From positions 2,174,158 through 2,238,157 of the forward strand of contig NZ_BLJA01000001.1 in NCBI RefSeq assembly GCF_019972295.1: a stretch of 64,000 nucleotides of DNA, read 5' to 3'. Source of the DNA: Geobacter sp. AOG2. Lineage in GTDB: Bacteria > Desulfobacterota > Desulfuromonadia > Geobacterales > Pseudopelobacteraceae. Every line of letters starts with the position of its first letter. Position 1 is the stretch's first letter. Below, piece after piece: positions 1 to 8,687 of the stretch. The notes beneath the pieces were generated by a model that searched no databases, was not told where the DNA came from, and was given only the letters and a program-made list of their open reading frames with translations. Both the position numbers and the translations under genes were made by a program.

Positions 1-187
1 CGTTGAGGACGTAGGTGGCGCTCGACGCCAGGCAGAAGGAGACGAACGGGAGCAGCGCGGCGGGACGGACAACGGCCGTGAAGAGCGTTCCCCCCAGGAA
101 GGGGGGAAAGAAGATCATCAGGTTTTTCAGCCATTGCGTCGGCCGAAGAAGCGTCAGGTAACAGCGAAGGGTGGTCGATAAGGGCAT
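1..187 (-). CDS. UbiA-family prenyltransferase, N-terminal fragment
   Basis: Only the first 62 codons are inside the window; the gene continues past position 1. The translation from the ATG at 187 shows the RPTQWLKN motif near residue 17 followed by a hydrophobic stretch. That is the usual N-terminus of membrane prenyltransferases of the UbiA superfamily, in particular the group resembling decaprenyl-phosphate phosphoribosyltransferase. These integral membrane enzymes move a prenyl or phosphoribosyl group using aspartate-rich motifs, which would lie beyond the window edge and cannot be checked. No strong ribosome site precedes the ATG. It lies 52 bp downstream of the HDOD gene on the same strand and may share its transcript. 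The exact substrate is unknown. Confidence 0.7.
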   Translation of the reverse strand, partial: MPLSTTLRCYLTLLRPTQWLKNLMIFFPPFLGGTLFTAVVRPAALLPFVSFCLASSATYVLN

Positions 188-239
188 GGCGTGCGGCACC
201 GTTTCAGGGACGGACGGGCAACATCCCGTCGGGCGCGGG

Positions 240-1082
240 TCAGGCAAACCCGACTTCCCGGGATTCTTCCAGCAGCGCTTCCAGTTCCGCAATCTGGAAA
301 TCGGTGAGATCCAGGACCTCGGCCTCTTTGGTCTCGATCAGCGCCAATTCGGGTTCGTGTTTCAGGCCGAGGCCGATCCGGCGGCAGGCCAGGTTGACGA
401 AGCGAACGATGGTCAGCATCTTGTTGACCACATCCCACTGTTCGATATGGTGGTCCCGGACCACATCGCAGTACATGGCCGGGAAGTTCCAGTGCACCAT
501 CAGGCGGTAGCCCTGTTCCACGTGCATGGCCTCGAAGATATCGGCGATCAGCTCTTCGTCGAACAGGGAGCTGATCACGCCGGCATCCACCAGGCGCTCG
601 ATGGCTTTCAACAGGTAAAGCTTGCCCACATCGTGCAGCAGCGCCGCCAGGTAGGTTTCGTCCGCGACCCCGCGCATGCCGCAGGCATGGGCGAGCCAGC
701 GCGCGCCCAGGGCCGATCCGTGGCTATGGAGCCAAAGCTGCTTCATGTAACGGTTAAGCGCTTCATTGTGCGAGGAATGCGTGGCGGCCTGGGACGCGGC
801 GATGGCGAGGTTGATGACCTGCTGCGCCCCCAGGCGGATGACCGCTTCCTTGATGGTGGCGACCTTGGTGCGCCCCATGTACATGGGCGAGTTGGCCATC
901 TTCAGCATCTGGGTCGCCAAAGACTGGTCCTCGATCGCCACCTGGGCCACTTCGTCCACCGTAAAGTCGTAATCGGAAAGCATCCGCTGGAGTTTGAGGG
1001 CAACGGGATGAAAGATCGGCAGCTCGATGGGCTGCGAGGCGAGCAACTTCCTGACGGTTTCCGGTATGACGACGGTGGTCAT
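240..1082 (-). CDS. HDOD domain signalling protein
   Basis: A 280-residue soluble protein made almost entirely of one HDOD domain, a degenerate relative of HD phosphohydrolases found in signalling proteins. The motif LLHDVGKL lies at about residues 149-156, so the HD pair is present, but most HDOD proteins are thought not to hydrolyse nucleotides and to act as protein-interaction or signalling modules. There is no attached EAL, GGDEF or receiver domain. I chose the ATG at 1082 because AAGGAG lies about 10 bases upstream; a TTG at 1088 would add two residues. It follows the DUF815 ATPase gene on the same strand after a gap of 183 bp that contains a GC-rich hairpin. Confidence 0.8.
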   Translation of the reverse strand: MTTVVIPETVRKLLASQPIELPIFHPVALKLQRMLSDYDFTVDEVAQVAIEDQSLATQMLKMANSPMYMGRTKVATIKEAVIRLGAQQVINLAIAASQAATHSSHNEALNRYMKQLWLHSHGSALGARWLAHACGMRGVADETYLAALLHDVGKLYLLKAIERLVDAGVISSLFDEELIADIFEAMHVEQGYRLMVHWNFPAMYCDVVRDHHIEQWDVVNKMLTIVRFVNLACRRIGLGLKHEPELALIETKEAEVLDLTDFQIAELEALLEESREVGFA

Positions 1083-1265
1083 AAACAAGCATCTCCTTCA
1101 CGGACGGGAGGTTGACAGCACGTGACGCCCGGCAAACCCGAACCGGATGCGGCGGCGGGCGGGTTATCGGACGCGGCAGGTGCGAGGTGCGACAACGTTA
1201 ACAAATACACCATAAAACCTTTTAACGCTACTACTTTCCAAGGGTTGCCCCGTCGCCGGGGCCGG

Positions 1266-2150
1266 TCAGGCGGAGGTTTTCGCCCGCTTCCCTTTCTTCG
1301 ACAGACCCAGGCGCCCCTCCAGGTCGTCCACGAACTGGCGGGCCGAACGTCCGCTGCGGCGGGCGGAATACAGCGACCACTTCAACGCCAGGGCGCACAA
1401 CTCCGCATCCTTGATCGGGAGCCCCCGGTGGGCCGCATAATAGCGGACCACGTCGAGATACTCATCCTGGTCGAGGCTGTAGAAACCGAAGGAGAGGCCG
1501 AACCGGTCGGACAATGCCAGCTTTTCGCCCACGGCCTCCTCGGGATGGATCTCCAGCTCGCCGGTGTTGTCCTCCATCCGTTCCGGCATGAGGTGGCGGC
1601 GGTTCGAGGTGGCATAGATCAGCACATTGCCGGGGCGCTCCTCGATATCGCCGTCCAGCAGGGTCTTGAGGGCGCGGAAATCCCCCTCCCCCTCGTCGAA
1701 GGAGAGATCGTCGCAGAACAGGATGAACCGGTAGGGCGCATCCCGCAACAGGGAGGTTATGTGGGGCAGGGACATGATGTCCCAGCGCTTCAGCTCGACG
1801 ATCCGCAACCCGCGGGAGGCGAACGGTTTCAGGAGCCCCTTGACCAGGGACGATTTGCCGCACCCCCGCTCGCCCCACAGAAGCACGTTGTTGGCCGGCA
1901 ACCCCTGGACGAACTGGGTCGTGTTGCGGACAACGTCTTCCTTGATGTCGTCGATGCCCACCAGGTCGTCCAGATCGTAGAGGTGGGGACGCGCCACCGG
2001 CGCCAGCCGGCCCCGCTCTCCGACACGCTCCCAGCGAAACGCCAGAAATTGTCCAAAATCGGGGGGGACCGGCGCAGCGGGCATCATCCCTTCCACAAGC
2101 CGTTCCACCCTTTCCAGCAATGCCTCGAATCTATCCGTAGTGTCTTTCAT
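1266..2150 (-). CDS. DUF815-family AAA ATPase
   Basis: A 294-residue protein with a P-loop GERGCGKS at residues 93-100 and a Walker B-like FILFCDDLSF about 55 residues later, ending in a short basic tail. The arrangement, including the LDDLVGIDDIK segment before the P-loop and the YATSNRRHL sensor-like segment, fits the DUF815 group of AAA-type ATPases. No specific role is established for this group. The ATG at 2150 begins 10 bp after the stop of the upstream small protein gene, so the two are probably co-transcribed. The ribosome site is weak, consistent with coupling. An upstream in-frame extension exists but is only a shadow of the preceding gene. Confidence 0.78.
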   Translation of the reverse strand: MKDTTDRFEALLERVERLVEGMMPAAPVPPDFGQFLAFRWERVGERGRLAPVARPHLYDLDDLVGIDDIKEDVVRNTTQFVQGLPANNVLLWGERGCGKSSLVKGLLKPFASRGLRIVELKRWDIMSLPHITSLLRDAPYRFILFCDDLSFDEGEGDFRALKTLLDGDIEERPGNVLIYATSNRRHLMPERMEDNTGELEIHPEEAVGEKLALSDRFGLSFGFYSLDQDEYLDVVRYYAAHRGLPIKDAELCALALKWSLYSARRSGRSARQFVDDLEGRLGLSKKGKRAKTSA

Positions 2151-2160
2151 AATTTTCGTT

Positions 2161-2562
2161 TCAACACCCGCACCCGCAGTTGTGGCACACCTTTCTGAAT
2201 TCGCTGGACGGTGCGATGGTTTCCGGGGCAAAGGCGACCCGGCGCACCGCAACCCCGATATCTTCCATGATATCGAGATGTTCGCTCTTGCCGATAATAT
2301 GCCCGACGCACTGGTTGGCATGGCCGTCGTCGAGCGACGAGATCTTGACGCAGTTCAGCAGGTCGGCATAGCTCGTGATCTTGATGGTTGCGTCGGGATT
2401 ACGGGCGATCCTGAGCGCCACGCCCAGCTTTTTCATATCCCGCGTCAGACTATCGCAAAAGCGTCGGAATACCTCCGCGTCAAAGTCGAAATACCACTCT
2501 TTCCTGACGTGTTCCTGAGCCAGGATCGTGACGGTCATTTCCTTCAATCGTTTACCTGCCAT
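2161..2562 (-). CDS. Uncharacterised small protein with Cys-rich C-terminal tail
   Basis: A 133-residue protein that I do not recognise. The body is mixed alpha/beta without a signal peptide or membrane segment, and the last eight residues are CHNCGCGC, holding four of the few cysteines. Such a tail could bind a metal or Fe-S cluster, or undergo thiol chemistry, but nothing else points to a function. The ATG at 2562 has AAAGGA about 10 bases upstream; an earlier in-frame start would lie in the adjacent repeat element. It is directly followed by the DUF815 ATPase gene, and its 5' region is formed by the 201-bp repeat at 2591-2791. Confidence 0.7.
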   Translation of the reverse strand: MAGKRLKEMTVTILAQEHVRKEWYFDFDAEVFRRFCDSLTRDMKKLGVALRIARNPDATIKITSYADLLNCVKISSLDDGHANQCVGHIIGKSEHLDIMEDIGVAVRRVAFAPETIAPSSEFRKVCHNCGCGC

Positions 2563-2590
2563 GGTCCCACAATCCTTTTGCACTGTAATT

Positions 2591-2791
2591 AGGTTGTTCA
2601 AAAATAGTCAGATCGTCGCACCCGCAGGAAGTCCCGCGGAGGCGTAGCAGCGCTACGCCGCACAAGGAGGCTTTCGAGGACGGCGGCGTATAATTATGCG
2701 TGAGCATAATTATCGGTGACGGAGCGATAGCGTAGTCATCCCGTTTAGCGGGACGCCGATAGGCGCTAAGATGGCTGTTTTTCAACAACCT
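2591..2791 (+). repeat. Dispersed inverted-repeat element, long form, copy A
   Basis: A 201-bp element whose ends are imperfect inverted repeats: the left end reads AGGTTGTTCAAAAATAGTC and the right end, read on the other strand, AGGTTGTTGAAAAACAGCC. Inside are several dyads, including GGCGTAGCAGCGCTACGCC and a perfect ATAATTATGC-GTGA-GCATAATTAT hairpin. The same element occurs at 15864-16064 (201 bp), and in a 121-bp form lacking a central 80-bp block at 8529-8649 and 31401-31521. It carries no plausible gene and looks like a MITE or a structured intergenic repeat. It lies between two minus-strand genes. Confidence 0.85.
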
Positions 2792-2800
2792 GGGTAGATA

Positions 2801-3307
2801 TCAGCCCCGGAGGGGGCACTCCGCCTCCCAGGCGAAGTAACCGTCGCCGACAATATTGAGAAAACTCTCGATGCGCTGGCGGTAATAGTCCTCCTGCGCC
2901 GCCTCGTCCTCCAGAAAGTTCAACTCCTCGCGGGAGATCAGGTGCTGCCCGTGCAGATAGCGGTACAACTCGCGGATGCCGGCCAGATGCCGTTCCAGGA
3001 TGCGCATCTCCGGGTCGAGGGTATGGGTGACGAACCAGGTCGCCGCAAAACGCCTGACAACACCCGGTTGCGGCCGGACCACGTTCAGACGGGCAAAGTC
3101 CACCAGAAAATCCCGCACATAGAGATCGGCGCTAAAAGCCCGTTCCGAGGCCTGCTCCGGCGTCATGCCCTTGCCGACCAGGTGGAGGTAAAAACGCTTG
3201 AGCAACTCCTGGCAGCACTCGTCCACCCGGAGTTCATCGTCGAGCGACGCACACTCGAAATCATCGTGCTCGAATTCTACCTCTGGCTGTTTCAATTCTT
3301 CACTCAT
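2801..3307 (-). CDS. Conserved-looking hypothetical protein
   Basis: A 168-residue acidic protein without signal peptide or membrane segments. It begins with an acidic stretch (about residues 8-30) and then appears mostly alpha-helical, with a run of charged residues and aromatic positions near the C-terminus. I do not recognise the family. Codon use matches the neighbours, with strong third-position GC, so it is very likely a real gene. It is the first gene upstream of the repeat element at 2591-2791 and lies about 170 bp from the aminopeptidase gene, which is on the same strand. Confidence 0.7.
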   Translation of the reverse strand: MSEELKQPEVEFEHDDFECASLDDELRVDECCQELLKRFYLHLVGKGMTPEQASERAFSADLYVRDFLVDFARLNVVRPQPGVVRRFAATWFVTHTLDPEMRILERHLAGIRELYRYLHGQHLISREELNFLEDEAAQEDYYRQRIESFLNIVGDGYFAWEAECPLRG

Positions 3308-3479
3308 ATACAGGTCACCTGAATCCGTGGCGCCTCCATGCCTTGTTTGCCCGGAAGGCCTCAGCCTTTGCTTTTAAAAATATACCGCAACCTGCCGGAG
3401 TACCGGCAGAATGAGCGGCGTGTCACAACACGGGCGGCGTGCGGGCTCCGGTCCTTCCGGTCGCTGCCGCGTTCCGGCG

Positions 3480-4577
3480 TTACGGGTTCAGTTCCAGCAG
3501 ATCCTTGTGGACGAATACGCCCTGTTTCTGGATCAGGACGCCGTCGAACCAGATCTCGCCGTCGGCGAGAATCCTCACCAGGTCCCAGTGCACGGCGGAA
3601 CGGTTGCCGTTGTCGCACTCATCGTAGGCCTGTCCCGGCGTGAAGTGGATCGAGCCGAAGATCTTCTCGTCAAAGAGGATGTTGCGCATGGGCCGACGGA
3701 TGCCGGGATTGATGCCTAACGAGAACTCGCCGATGTAGCGGGCCCCCTCGTCGGTATCGAGAATCTTGTTGAGCGCCCCGCTCATGCCGGCATTGGCCAC
3801 GGCCTTGACGATCCTGCCGTCCTTGAACTCGAAGCGCACGCCGTTGAACTCCTTGCCCTGATAGATGCTGGGGCAGTTATAGGTGATGTGCCCCTGGACC
3901 GAATCCCGGACCGGCGCGGAGAACACCTCGCCATCCGGCATGTTCAAACGCCCGTCGCACTTGATCCCCGGCAGGCCGTCGATGCTGAACGACAGGTCCG
4001 TATCCGGCGCAACGATACGCACCGCCCTGGTTTTGTCCATCAGCTTCTTGAGCTTGTCCTGTTTCTTCGACTCGGCGCGCCAGTCGATGCAGCAGGCCGA
4101 AAACAGGTAATCCTCGTATTCGTCCAGGCTCATCCTGGCTTCCTGGGCAGCGGCATGGGTCGGGTAACGGGTCACCACCCAGCGGGTATGCTTGACCCGT
4201 TGGTCGATCAGCGGCTTGGTCAGCTTCTGGTAGGCCACCATGGCCTGCTGGCGGGCGTTGGCCATGACCATGGAGTTGTCGCCGGCCGCGATGCCGATGT
4301 AGACGGTCAGGGTCTTGAAGAAATCCAGCTTGTGCTGGGGGAAATGGTCCAACTGCTGCTTGTTGGCCAGGTTGTAGAAATTGCGGTCGATCTCGGGAAC
4401 GGAAAAGGCATACTCCACATACGCCGCGCCCCGCTTGAGGCACAGGGCGTGGAGTTCCTTGACCAGGGGCAGGGCTTCGAGGCCTGCGGCGTTGATCAAC
4501 ACCACATCGCCCTTTTTCACCCGCGTCGAGTAGTCCACCAATATCTCTGCGAACTGAGTTATTCTAGGATCTTTCAT
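3480..4577 (-). CDS. M29-family metallo-aminopeptidase
   Basis: A 365-residue protein matching the thermophilic-type aminopeptidases of family M29 (AmpS/PepS). Seen in the sequence: the [11 protein letters not shown] segment that carries a metal-binding glutamate, [10 protein letters not shown] with a second glutamate, a GSIHFTPGQ segment and the SAVHWDL segment near the C-terminus with a histidine and aspartate. These are the expected places for the two-metal centre. The enzyme removes N-terminal residues from peptides in the cytoplasm. The length is close to the 370-410 residues typical of the family. The ATG at 4577 is divergent from dut, about 100 bp away, so both promoters must lie in that gap. 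Confidence 0.85.
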   Translation of the reverse strand: MKDPRITQFAEILVDYSTRVKKGDVVLINAAGLEALPLVKELHALCLKRGAAYVEYAFSVPEIDRNFYNLANKQQLDHFPQHKLDFFKTLTVYIGIAAGDNSMVMANARQQAMVAYQKLTKPLIDQRVKHTRWVVTRYPTHAAAQEARMSLDEYEDYLFSACCIDWRAESKKQDKLKKLMDKTRAVRIVAPDTDLSFSIDGLPGIKCDGRLNMPDGEVFSAPVRDSVQGHITYNCPSIYQGKEFNGVRFEFKDGRIVKAVANAGMSGALNKILDTDEGARYIGEFSLGINPGIRRPMRNILFDEKIFGSIHFTPGQAYDECDNGNRSAVHWDLVRILADGEIWFDGVLIQKQGVFVHKDLLELNP

Positions 4578-4681
4578 CGTTCATACGTCCTTTGCGCCGT
4601 CAGATTTTGGTTGCGCTCGGCAGCCGCTCTGGTTATGGTAACGACCAAACAAAATCATTCCGAATCACGGGAAAAACTATC

Positions 4682-5146
4682 ATGAACCGTCATAAAATTG
4701 AAACCAAAATCATGAGCCCGTTGATGGGTTCGCGCATCCCCCTTCCCACCTATGCCACCGACGGTTCGGCGGCCATGGATCTGAGGGCCTGTCTGGACGC
4801 CCCCCTGACCGTACAGCCGGGCGAAACCGTGCTCATCCCCAGCGGCATAGCCATCAGCATCCACGACCGGAACCTGGTGGCGCTCCTGGTGCCGCGCTCC
4901 GGTCTGGGCATCAAACACGGGATCGTGCTGGCGAATACCGTCGGGGTGATCGATTCGGACTACCAGGGGGAGATCGGCATCGGCATCCTCAACCGGGGCG
5001 CGGCAGCCTACACCGTGGAGCCGGGCGAACGCATCTGCCAGATGTTGTTCGTGCCGATTGTCCAGACGGAATTGAATATTGTCGGGGAGTTCAGCCAGGA
5101 CAGTTCACGCGGTGCAGGAGGTTTCGGCCACACCGGCAGGGGGTGA
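4682..5146 (+). CDS. dut: Deoxyuridine 5'-triphosphate nucleotidohydrolase
   Basis: A 154-residue trimeric-type dUTPase that splits dUTP to dUMP and pyrophosphate, keeping uracil out of DNA and supplying dUMP for thymidylate. The five family motifs are visible in order: GSAAMDLRA (28-36), PRSGLG (71-76), [11 protein letters not shown] (88-98), GERICQML (115-122) and the C-terminal [10 protein letters not shown] that closes over the substrate. I chose the ATG at 4682 because it gives the usual family length; an in-frame ATG at 4592 would add 30 residues of divergent-promoter sequence. It is convergent with the M16 peptidase gene. Confidence 0.93.
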   Translation: MNRHKIETKIMSPLMGSRIPLPTYATDGSAAMDLRACLDAPLTVQPGETVLIPSGIAISIHDRNLVALLVPRSGLGIKHGIVLANTVGVIDSDYQGEIGIGILNRGAAAYTVEPGERICQMLFVPIVQTELNIVGEFSQDSSRGAGGFGHTGRG

Positions 5147-5158
5147 ATACAAATGAGT

Positions 5159-5295
5159 ATTCAAGCGGACATCTTACCACCCCTAGCCCCTCCTAAAATA
5201 GGAGGGGGACTATAAGCTCCCCTCCTTGATAAGGAGGGGCTGGGGGTGGTCGCTTTAATGTCATCTTCTGAGTAACTTAGATTAAATGAGCGGCG
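5159..5295. repeat. GC-rich convergent-gap repeat, copy 1
   Basis: This segment fills the whole gap between the convergent dut and M16 peptidase genes. Its core (5176-5250) is a long dyad with CCACCCC at one end and GGGGTGG at the other, enclosing a second hairpin of the type CCTCC...GGAGG. A related copy occupies 10231-10385, also between convergent genes, and shares flanking sequence (ATTCAAGC at the left end, CGGCG at the right end). In both cases the right end sits flush with the stop codon of the minus-strand gene. It may act as a two-way terminator. Confidence 0.75.
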
Positions 5296-6561
5296 TCAGA
5301 AAACCAGTTGTTCCCCGGTGACATCAAGACCGGCGGTCTTGCCCATCACTTCCAGGTTCAGCCTGCTGCCGTCGAACAACCTGCCCGCCAATGCCAGGAT
5401 ATCCTCGGCGGTGACGGCGTCGAAACCGGCCAGGACCTCCTCGACCGGTTGATAACGCCGGAGGTAGATCTCGTTCTTGGCCAGGCGGGTCATCAGGCTG
5501 TCGGTGCTTTCCAACGACATGAGGATCTTCCCCTTGAGTTGCTCGCGGGAGGAATCCAGCTCGTCCGCCGGCACCGCTTCGCGCTTCAGCCGCCCCATCT
5601 CCCGCAGGGCGATATCGATGACCTCCCGGCAATGCTTCTGTTCCGTTCCGGCGTAGACCACCAGCGAACCGGAGTCGGCGTGGGAGATCACATAGGAATA
5701 GACCGAGTAGGCCAGGCCCTTCTTCTCGCGCACCTCTTCGAAGAGCCGCGAACTCATGCCGCCCCCCAGGATGGTGTTGAGCAGGTACAGGGCATAGCGG
5801 TCGGGATGGTCCTGGGGCAACGCCCGCGTTCCCAGGCAGATGAGCGACTGCTCCAGGTCGCGCTCGATCAGGTGGACGCACCGGCCGGGCGAGCTGTCGG
5901 GCTCTCCGGCAGGCGCGGCGGGAACCCAGCCCGATGAAACCCCCGAAAAGGCCTTTTCCATGAGACCGACCAACTCATTGTGGTCCACGTTGCCGGCGGC
6001 CGAGATGATGATGTCCTCGGGGCGGTAGCGGCTCTGCTTGTATGCAATAATGTCGTTGCGGGTGATCCTGCCGATGGTCTCTTCCGAGCCGAGTACCGAC
6101 AGCCCCAGCGGATGCCCCTTCCAGAAGCTTTCGTGGAAGCGGTCGTGGATGCACTCATCCGGCGCGTCGTCCCGCATCTTGATCTCCTGGAGGATGACCT
6201 TCCGCTCGCGCTCGATCTCGTCGGCCGGGAAATTCGAATGGAGAAAGATGTCGGTCAGCAGGTCCGCCGCCCTGGGGAGGAACGAAGCGAGCACCTTGGC
6301 GTAATAGCAGACGTATTCGTGGCCGGTGAAGGCATTGAGGATGCCTCCCATGGAATCGATCTCGTGGGAGATCTGCCGTGCGGTGCGCCGTTCGGTTCCC
6401 TTGAAGAGCAGATGTTCGATGAAGTGGGCGATGCCGTTATGGTCCGGGGTTTCGTGGCGCGTGCCGTTGGCCACCCAGATGCCGATGGAAACGGTATGCA
6501 TGTATTCCACACGCTGGCTGATGAGCCTGACGCCGTTGGTTAGGACTGTAGAGTTTGTCAT
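5296..6561 (-). CDS. M16-family zinc peptidase (processing-peptidase-like)
   Basis: A 421-residue protein of the pitrilysin/insulinase family. The inverted zinc motif HFIEH is at residues 46-50 and the third ligand is the glutamate near 126 in the segment KVILQEI, so the N-terminal half should be catalytic. The second half is the usual non-catalytic repeat, with the GGGMSSRLFEEVREKKGLAY region that is conserved in the bacterial YmxG/mitochondrial MPP-like branch. No signal peptide is seen. The ATG at 6561 matches the normal family start; an upstream extension to 6618 lacks similarity. Physiological substrates are not known for these bacterial members. Confidence 0.88.
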   Translation of the reverse strand: MTNSTVLTNGVRLISQRVEYMHTVSIGIWVANGTRHETPDHNGIAHFIEHLLFKGTERRTARQISHEIDSMGGILNAFTGHEYVCYYAKVLASFLPRAADLLTDIFLHSNFPADEIERERKVILQEIKMRDDAPDECIHDRFHESFWKGHPLGLSVLGSEETIGRITRNDIIAYKQSRYRPEDIIISAAGNVDHNELVGLMEKAFSGVSSGWVPAAPAGEPDSSPGRCVHLIERDLEQSLICLGTRALPQDHPDRYALYLLNTILGGGMSSRLFEEVREKKGLAYSVYSYVISHADSGSLVVYAGTEQKHCREVIDIALREMGRLKREAVPADELDSSREQLKGKILMSLESTDSLMTRLAKNEIYLRRYQPVEEVLAGFDAVTAEDILALAGRLFDGSRLNLEVMGKTAGLDVTGEQLVF

Positions 6562-6692
6562 AGCCCCATCATACCTCGCTTTTTGGAAAAAGCCACCCTG
6601 TTTGAAGGCCGGTTTCACAAAAAAGTATCTCTTGCGGGATGTTCCCGTAATTTGTTAGAAAGGTCCACCAACTCTTTTCCTGCGGGGCAGCC

Positions 6693-7238
6693 ATGAATAT
6701 CGTCACCACTACCATTCCCGAAGTCCTCATTTTCGAACCCAAGGTCTTCGGCGACGAACGCGGTTTTTTCTTCGAGAGCTTCAACGAGCGGGTCTGGCGC
6801 CAGTTGACCGGGCTTGACGTCAATTTCGTCCAGCACAACCATTCACGCTCGGCCGGCGGAGTCCTGCGCGGCCTGCACTACCAGATCCAGCAGCCCCAGG
6901 GAAAGCTGGTACGGGTCATCTCCGGCGAGGTGTTCGACGTGGCGGTGGACATCCGCCGCAGTTCGCCCACGTTCGGCGCGTGGTTCGGCGCGCACCTCTC
7001 CGCCGAAAACAAGCGGCAGATGTGGGTACCGCCGGGGTTCGCCCACGGCTTCTGCGTCACCTCGGAGTATGCCGAGTTCCTCTACCTGACCACCGACTAC
7101 TGGGCGCCGGAGCATGAGCGCTGCATCGCCTGGAACGACCCCGACCTGGCCATCACCTGGCCGCTGGCCTCCGAACCGACCGTTTCGGCCAAGGACCGCG
7201 AAGGCAAACGGTTCAGGGAAGCAGACCTGTTTCCATGA
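6693..7238 (+). CDS. rfbC: dTDP-4-dehydrorhamnose 3,5-epimerase
   Basis: A 181-residue cupin-fold epimerase of the dTDP-L-rhamnose pathway. The conserved LRGLHYQ segment with the catalytic histidine (H62) and the VPPGFAHGF segment of the family are present, with a normal length. It inverts C3 and C5 of dTDP-4-keto-6-deoxyglucose. No rfbB or rfbD is beside it, and rfbA lies about 48 kb away in the same window, so the rhamnose genes are scattered. The stop codon overlaps the start of the MFS transporter gene by four bases (ATGA), implying coupled translation with an unrelated transporter. Confidence 0.92.
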   Translation: MNIVTTTIPEVLIFEPKVFGDERGFFFESFNERVWRQLTGLDVNFVQHNHSRSAGGVLRGLHYQIQQPQGKLVRVISGEVFDVAVDIRRSSPTFGAWFGAHLSAENKRQMWVPPGFAHGFCVTSEYAEFLYLTTDYWAPEHERCIAWNDPDLAITWPLASEPTVSAKDREGKRFREADLFP

Positions 7239-8515
7239 GCAACCCGACAGGCGGCGCCGACGCAGCGCAGGAACGGGAAAACACCCGCTGGCTGCTCTCG
7301 ATCTGTCTTTGCCAGCTTTTCATCATGCTGGTATTCATCAACTATTCGGCCGTCCTCCCCACCCTGCGGCAGGAATGGGGCATCAACAATACCCGGGCCG
7401 GCATGATCTTCTCGGTCTATCAACTGGGCTACATCACCTCGGGGGTCATCCTTTCGGCCCTGACCGACCGCATCAACACCAAGCGGATCTTCATCGGCGC
7501 CGCGCTCTGGTCCGCCACGGCCAACCTGCTGTTCGCCCTGTACGCCCACGACTTCACCAGCGGCCTGATCCTGCGCGCCCTCACCGGCATCGGCATGGGC
7601 GGGACCTACATGCCGGGGCTCAAGCTGGTCGCCGAGCGTTTTGCCCCGGCCGGACGCGGGCGCGCCATCGGCATCTACGTGGGCTCGCTGATGCTGGGGT
7701 CGTCCCTGTCCCTGGCCGTCACCGGATGGTTGAGCGGCCTGTACGGCTGGCGCATCGCCTTTATCGGCTGTTCCGCCGGGGTGTTCGCCGGGGCGCTGCT
7801 CTCCTTCCGGCTCTTCCGCGGTTATCGCCCGGCCCCGCGGCCGCACAGCACCAGCAGCTACACGGCGGAAGTGGTCCGCAACCGGCCTGCCCTCCTGATG
7901 ATCTTCGCCTATGGTTCCCACATGTGGGAGATGTACGGCATGCGGAGCTGGCTGGCGCCGTTTTTCACCTCCGCCCTGATCGGCTGGGGCTACGGGCAGG
8001 GACGCGCCACCGGCCTCGCCTCGACCATTGCCGCGCTCCTGGTCGGGGTCGGCGCGTTTTCCACCGCCGTTACCGGCACCCTGTCCGACCGTTTCGGCCG
8101 CACCGCCACCATCAGCATGGTCATGCTCTCCAGCGCCCTGCTCTCTTTTACCTTCGGCTGGCTGATCAACACCAACATCTGGTTGACCTTGGCCGCCGGT
8201 CTGCTGTACGGTTATCTGGTGGTGGCGGAATCGCCGGTGTTCTCCACCGGGCTGACGGAACTGGTCGCTCCCGGCTACCTGGGGGCAGCCATGGGGCTCC
8301 AGTCGCTGATCGGCTATTCCCTGGCCACGATCTCGCCGACGGTCTTCGGCTGGGCCCTGGACACCTTCCGGGGGTGGCAGCCGTTCCCCGGCGTCAACGC
8401 CGCCTGGGGCGTGGCCTTTGCCAGCGTGGGCATCGGCGGGCTGGCCGGCCCGGTCTTCATGTGGCGGCTTCGGCGGGATCCGGAGAGTATGAAGATGGCC
8501 AACGGCAAACGCTAA
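7235..8515 (+). CDS. Major facilitator superfamily transporter
   Basis: A 426-residue integral membrane protein with about twelve hydrophobic segments and the loop 2-3 signature SALTDRINTKR near residue 75, repeated as TLSDRFGR in the second half. The overall pattern, including the GIGMGGTYMPGLKL region, resembles the cyanate/nitroimidazole-type or anion/organic acid branches of the MFS. The substrate cannot be told from sequence. The start codon overlaps the rfbC stop (ATGA). Fourteen bases after its stop begins the 121-bp repeat element at 8529-8649. Confidence 0.85.
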   Translation: MSNPTGGADAAQERENTRWLLSICLCQLFIMLVFINYSAVLPTLRQEWGINNTRAGMIFSVYQLGYITSGVILSALTDRINTKRIFIGAALWSATANLLFALYAHDFTSGLILRALTGIGMGGTYMPGLKLVAERFAPAGRGRAIGIYVGSLMLGSSLSLAVTGWLSGLYGWRIAFIGCSAGVFAGALLSFRLFRGYRPAPRPHSTSSYTAEVVRNRPALLMIFAYGSHMWEMYGMRSWLAPFFTSALIGWGYGQGRATGLASTIAALLVGVGAFSTAVTGTLSDRFGRTATISMVMLSSALLSFTFGWLINTNIWLTLAAGLLYGYLVVAESPVFSTGLTELVAPGYLGAAMGLQSLIGYSLATISPTVFGWALDTFRGWQPFPGVNAAWGVAFASVGIGGLAGPVFMWRLRRDPESMKMANGKR

Positions 8516-8528
8516 ATAGCCAGAAAGG

Positions 8529-8649
8529 AGGTTGTTGAAAAACAGCCATCTCGCCGCCATCCTCGAAAGCCCTCTTGTGCGGCGTAGCGCTGCTACGCCT
8601 CCGCGGGGCTTTCTCCGGGTGCGACGATCTGACTATTTTTGAACAACCT
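8529..8649 (-). repeat. Dispersed inverted-repeat element, short form, copy B
   Basis: A 121-bp short version in reverse orientation to copies A and C. Both terminal inverted repeats and the GGCGTAGCGCTGCTACGCC dyad are retained, but the central 80-bp block holding the ATAATTATGC hairpin is missing. It lies between the MFS transporter and the nucleotidase gene, both on the plus strand, just after the transporter stop codon. Confidence 0.85.
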
Positions 8650-8687
8650 GAATTTTTCATAGCCTGAGAAAAATCCTCATTACTGCC

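Noticed and set aside
171-1115. Plus-strand frame of 314 codons opposite the HDOD gene
   Set aside because: The opposite strand gives a complete HDOD domain with a good ribosome site; this frame does not resemble a protein family.
2552-2788. Open frame inside the long repeat with a translation conserved in copy C (15810-16163)
   Set aside because: Similarity simply follows DNA identity of the repeat. It has no ribosome site and the short copies delete part of it.
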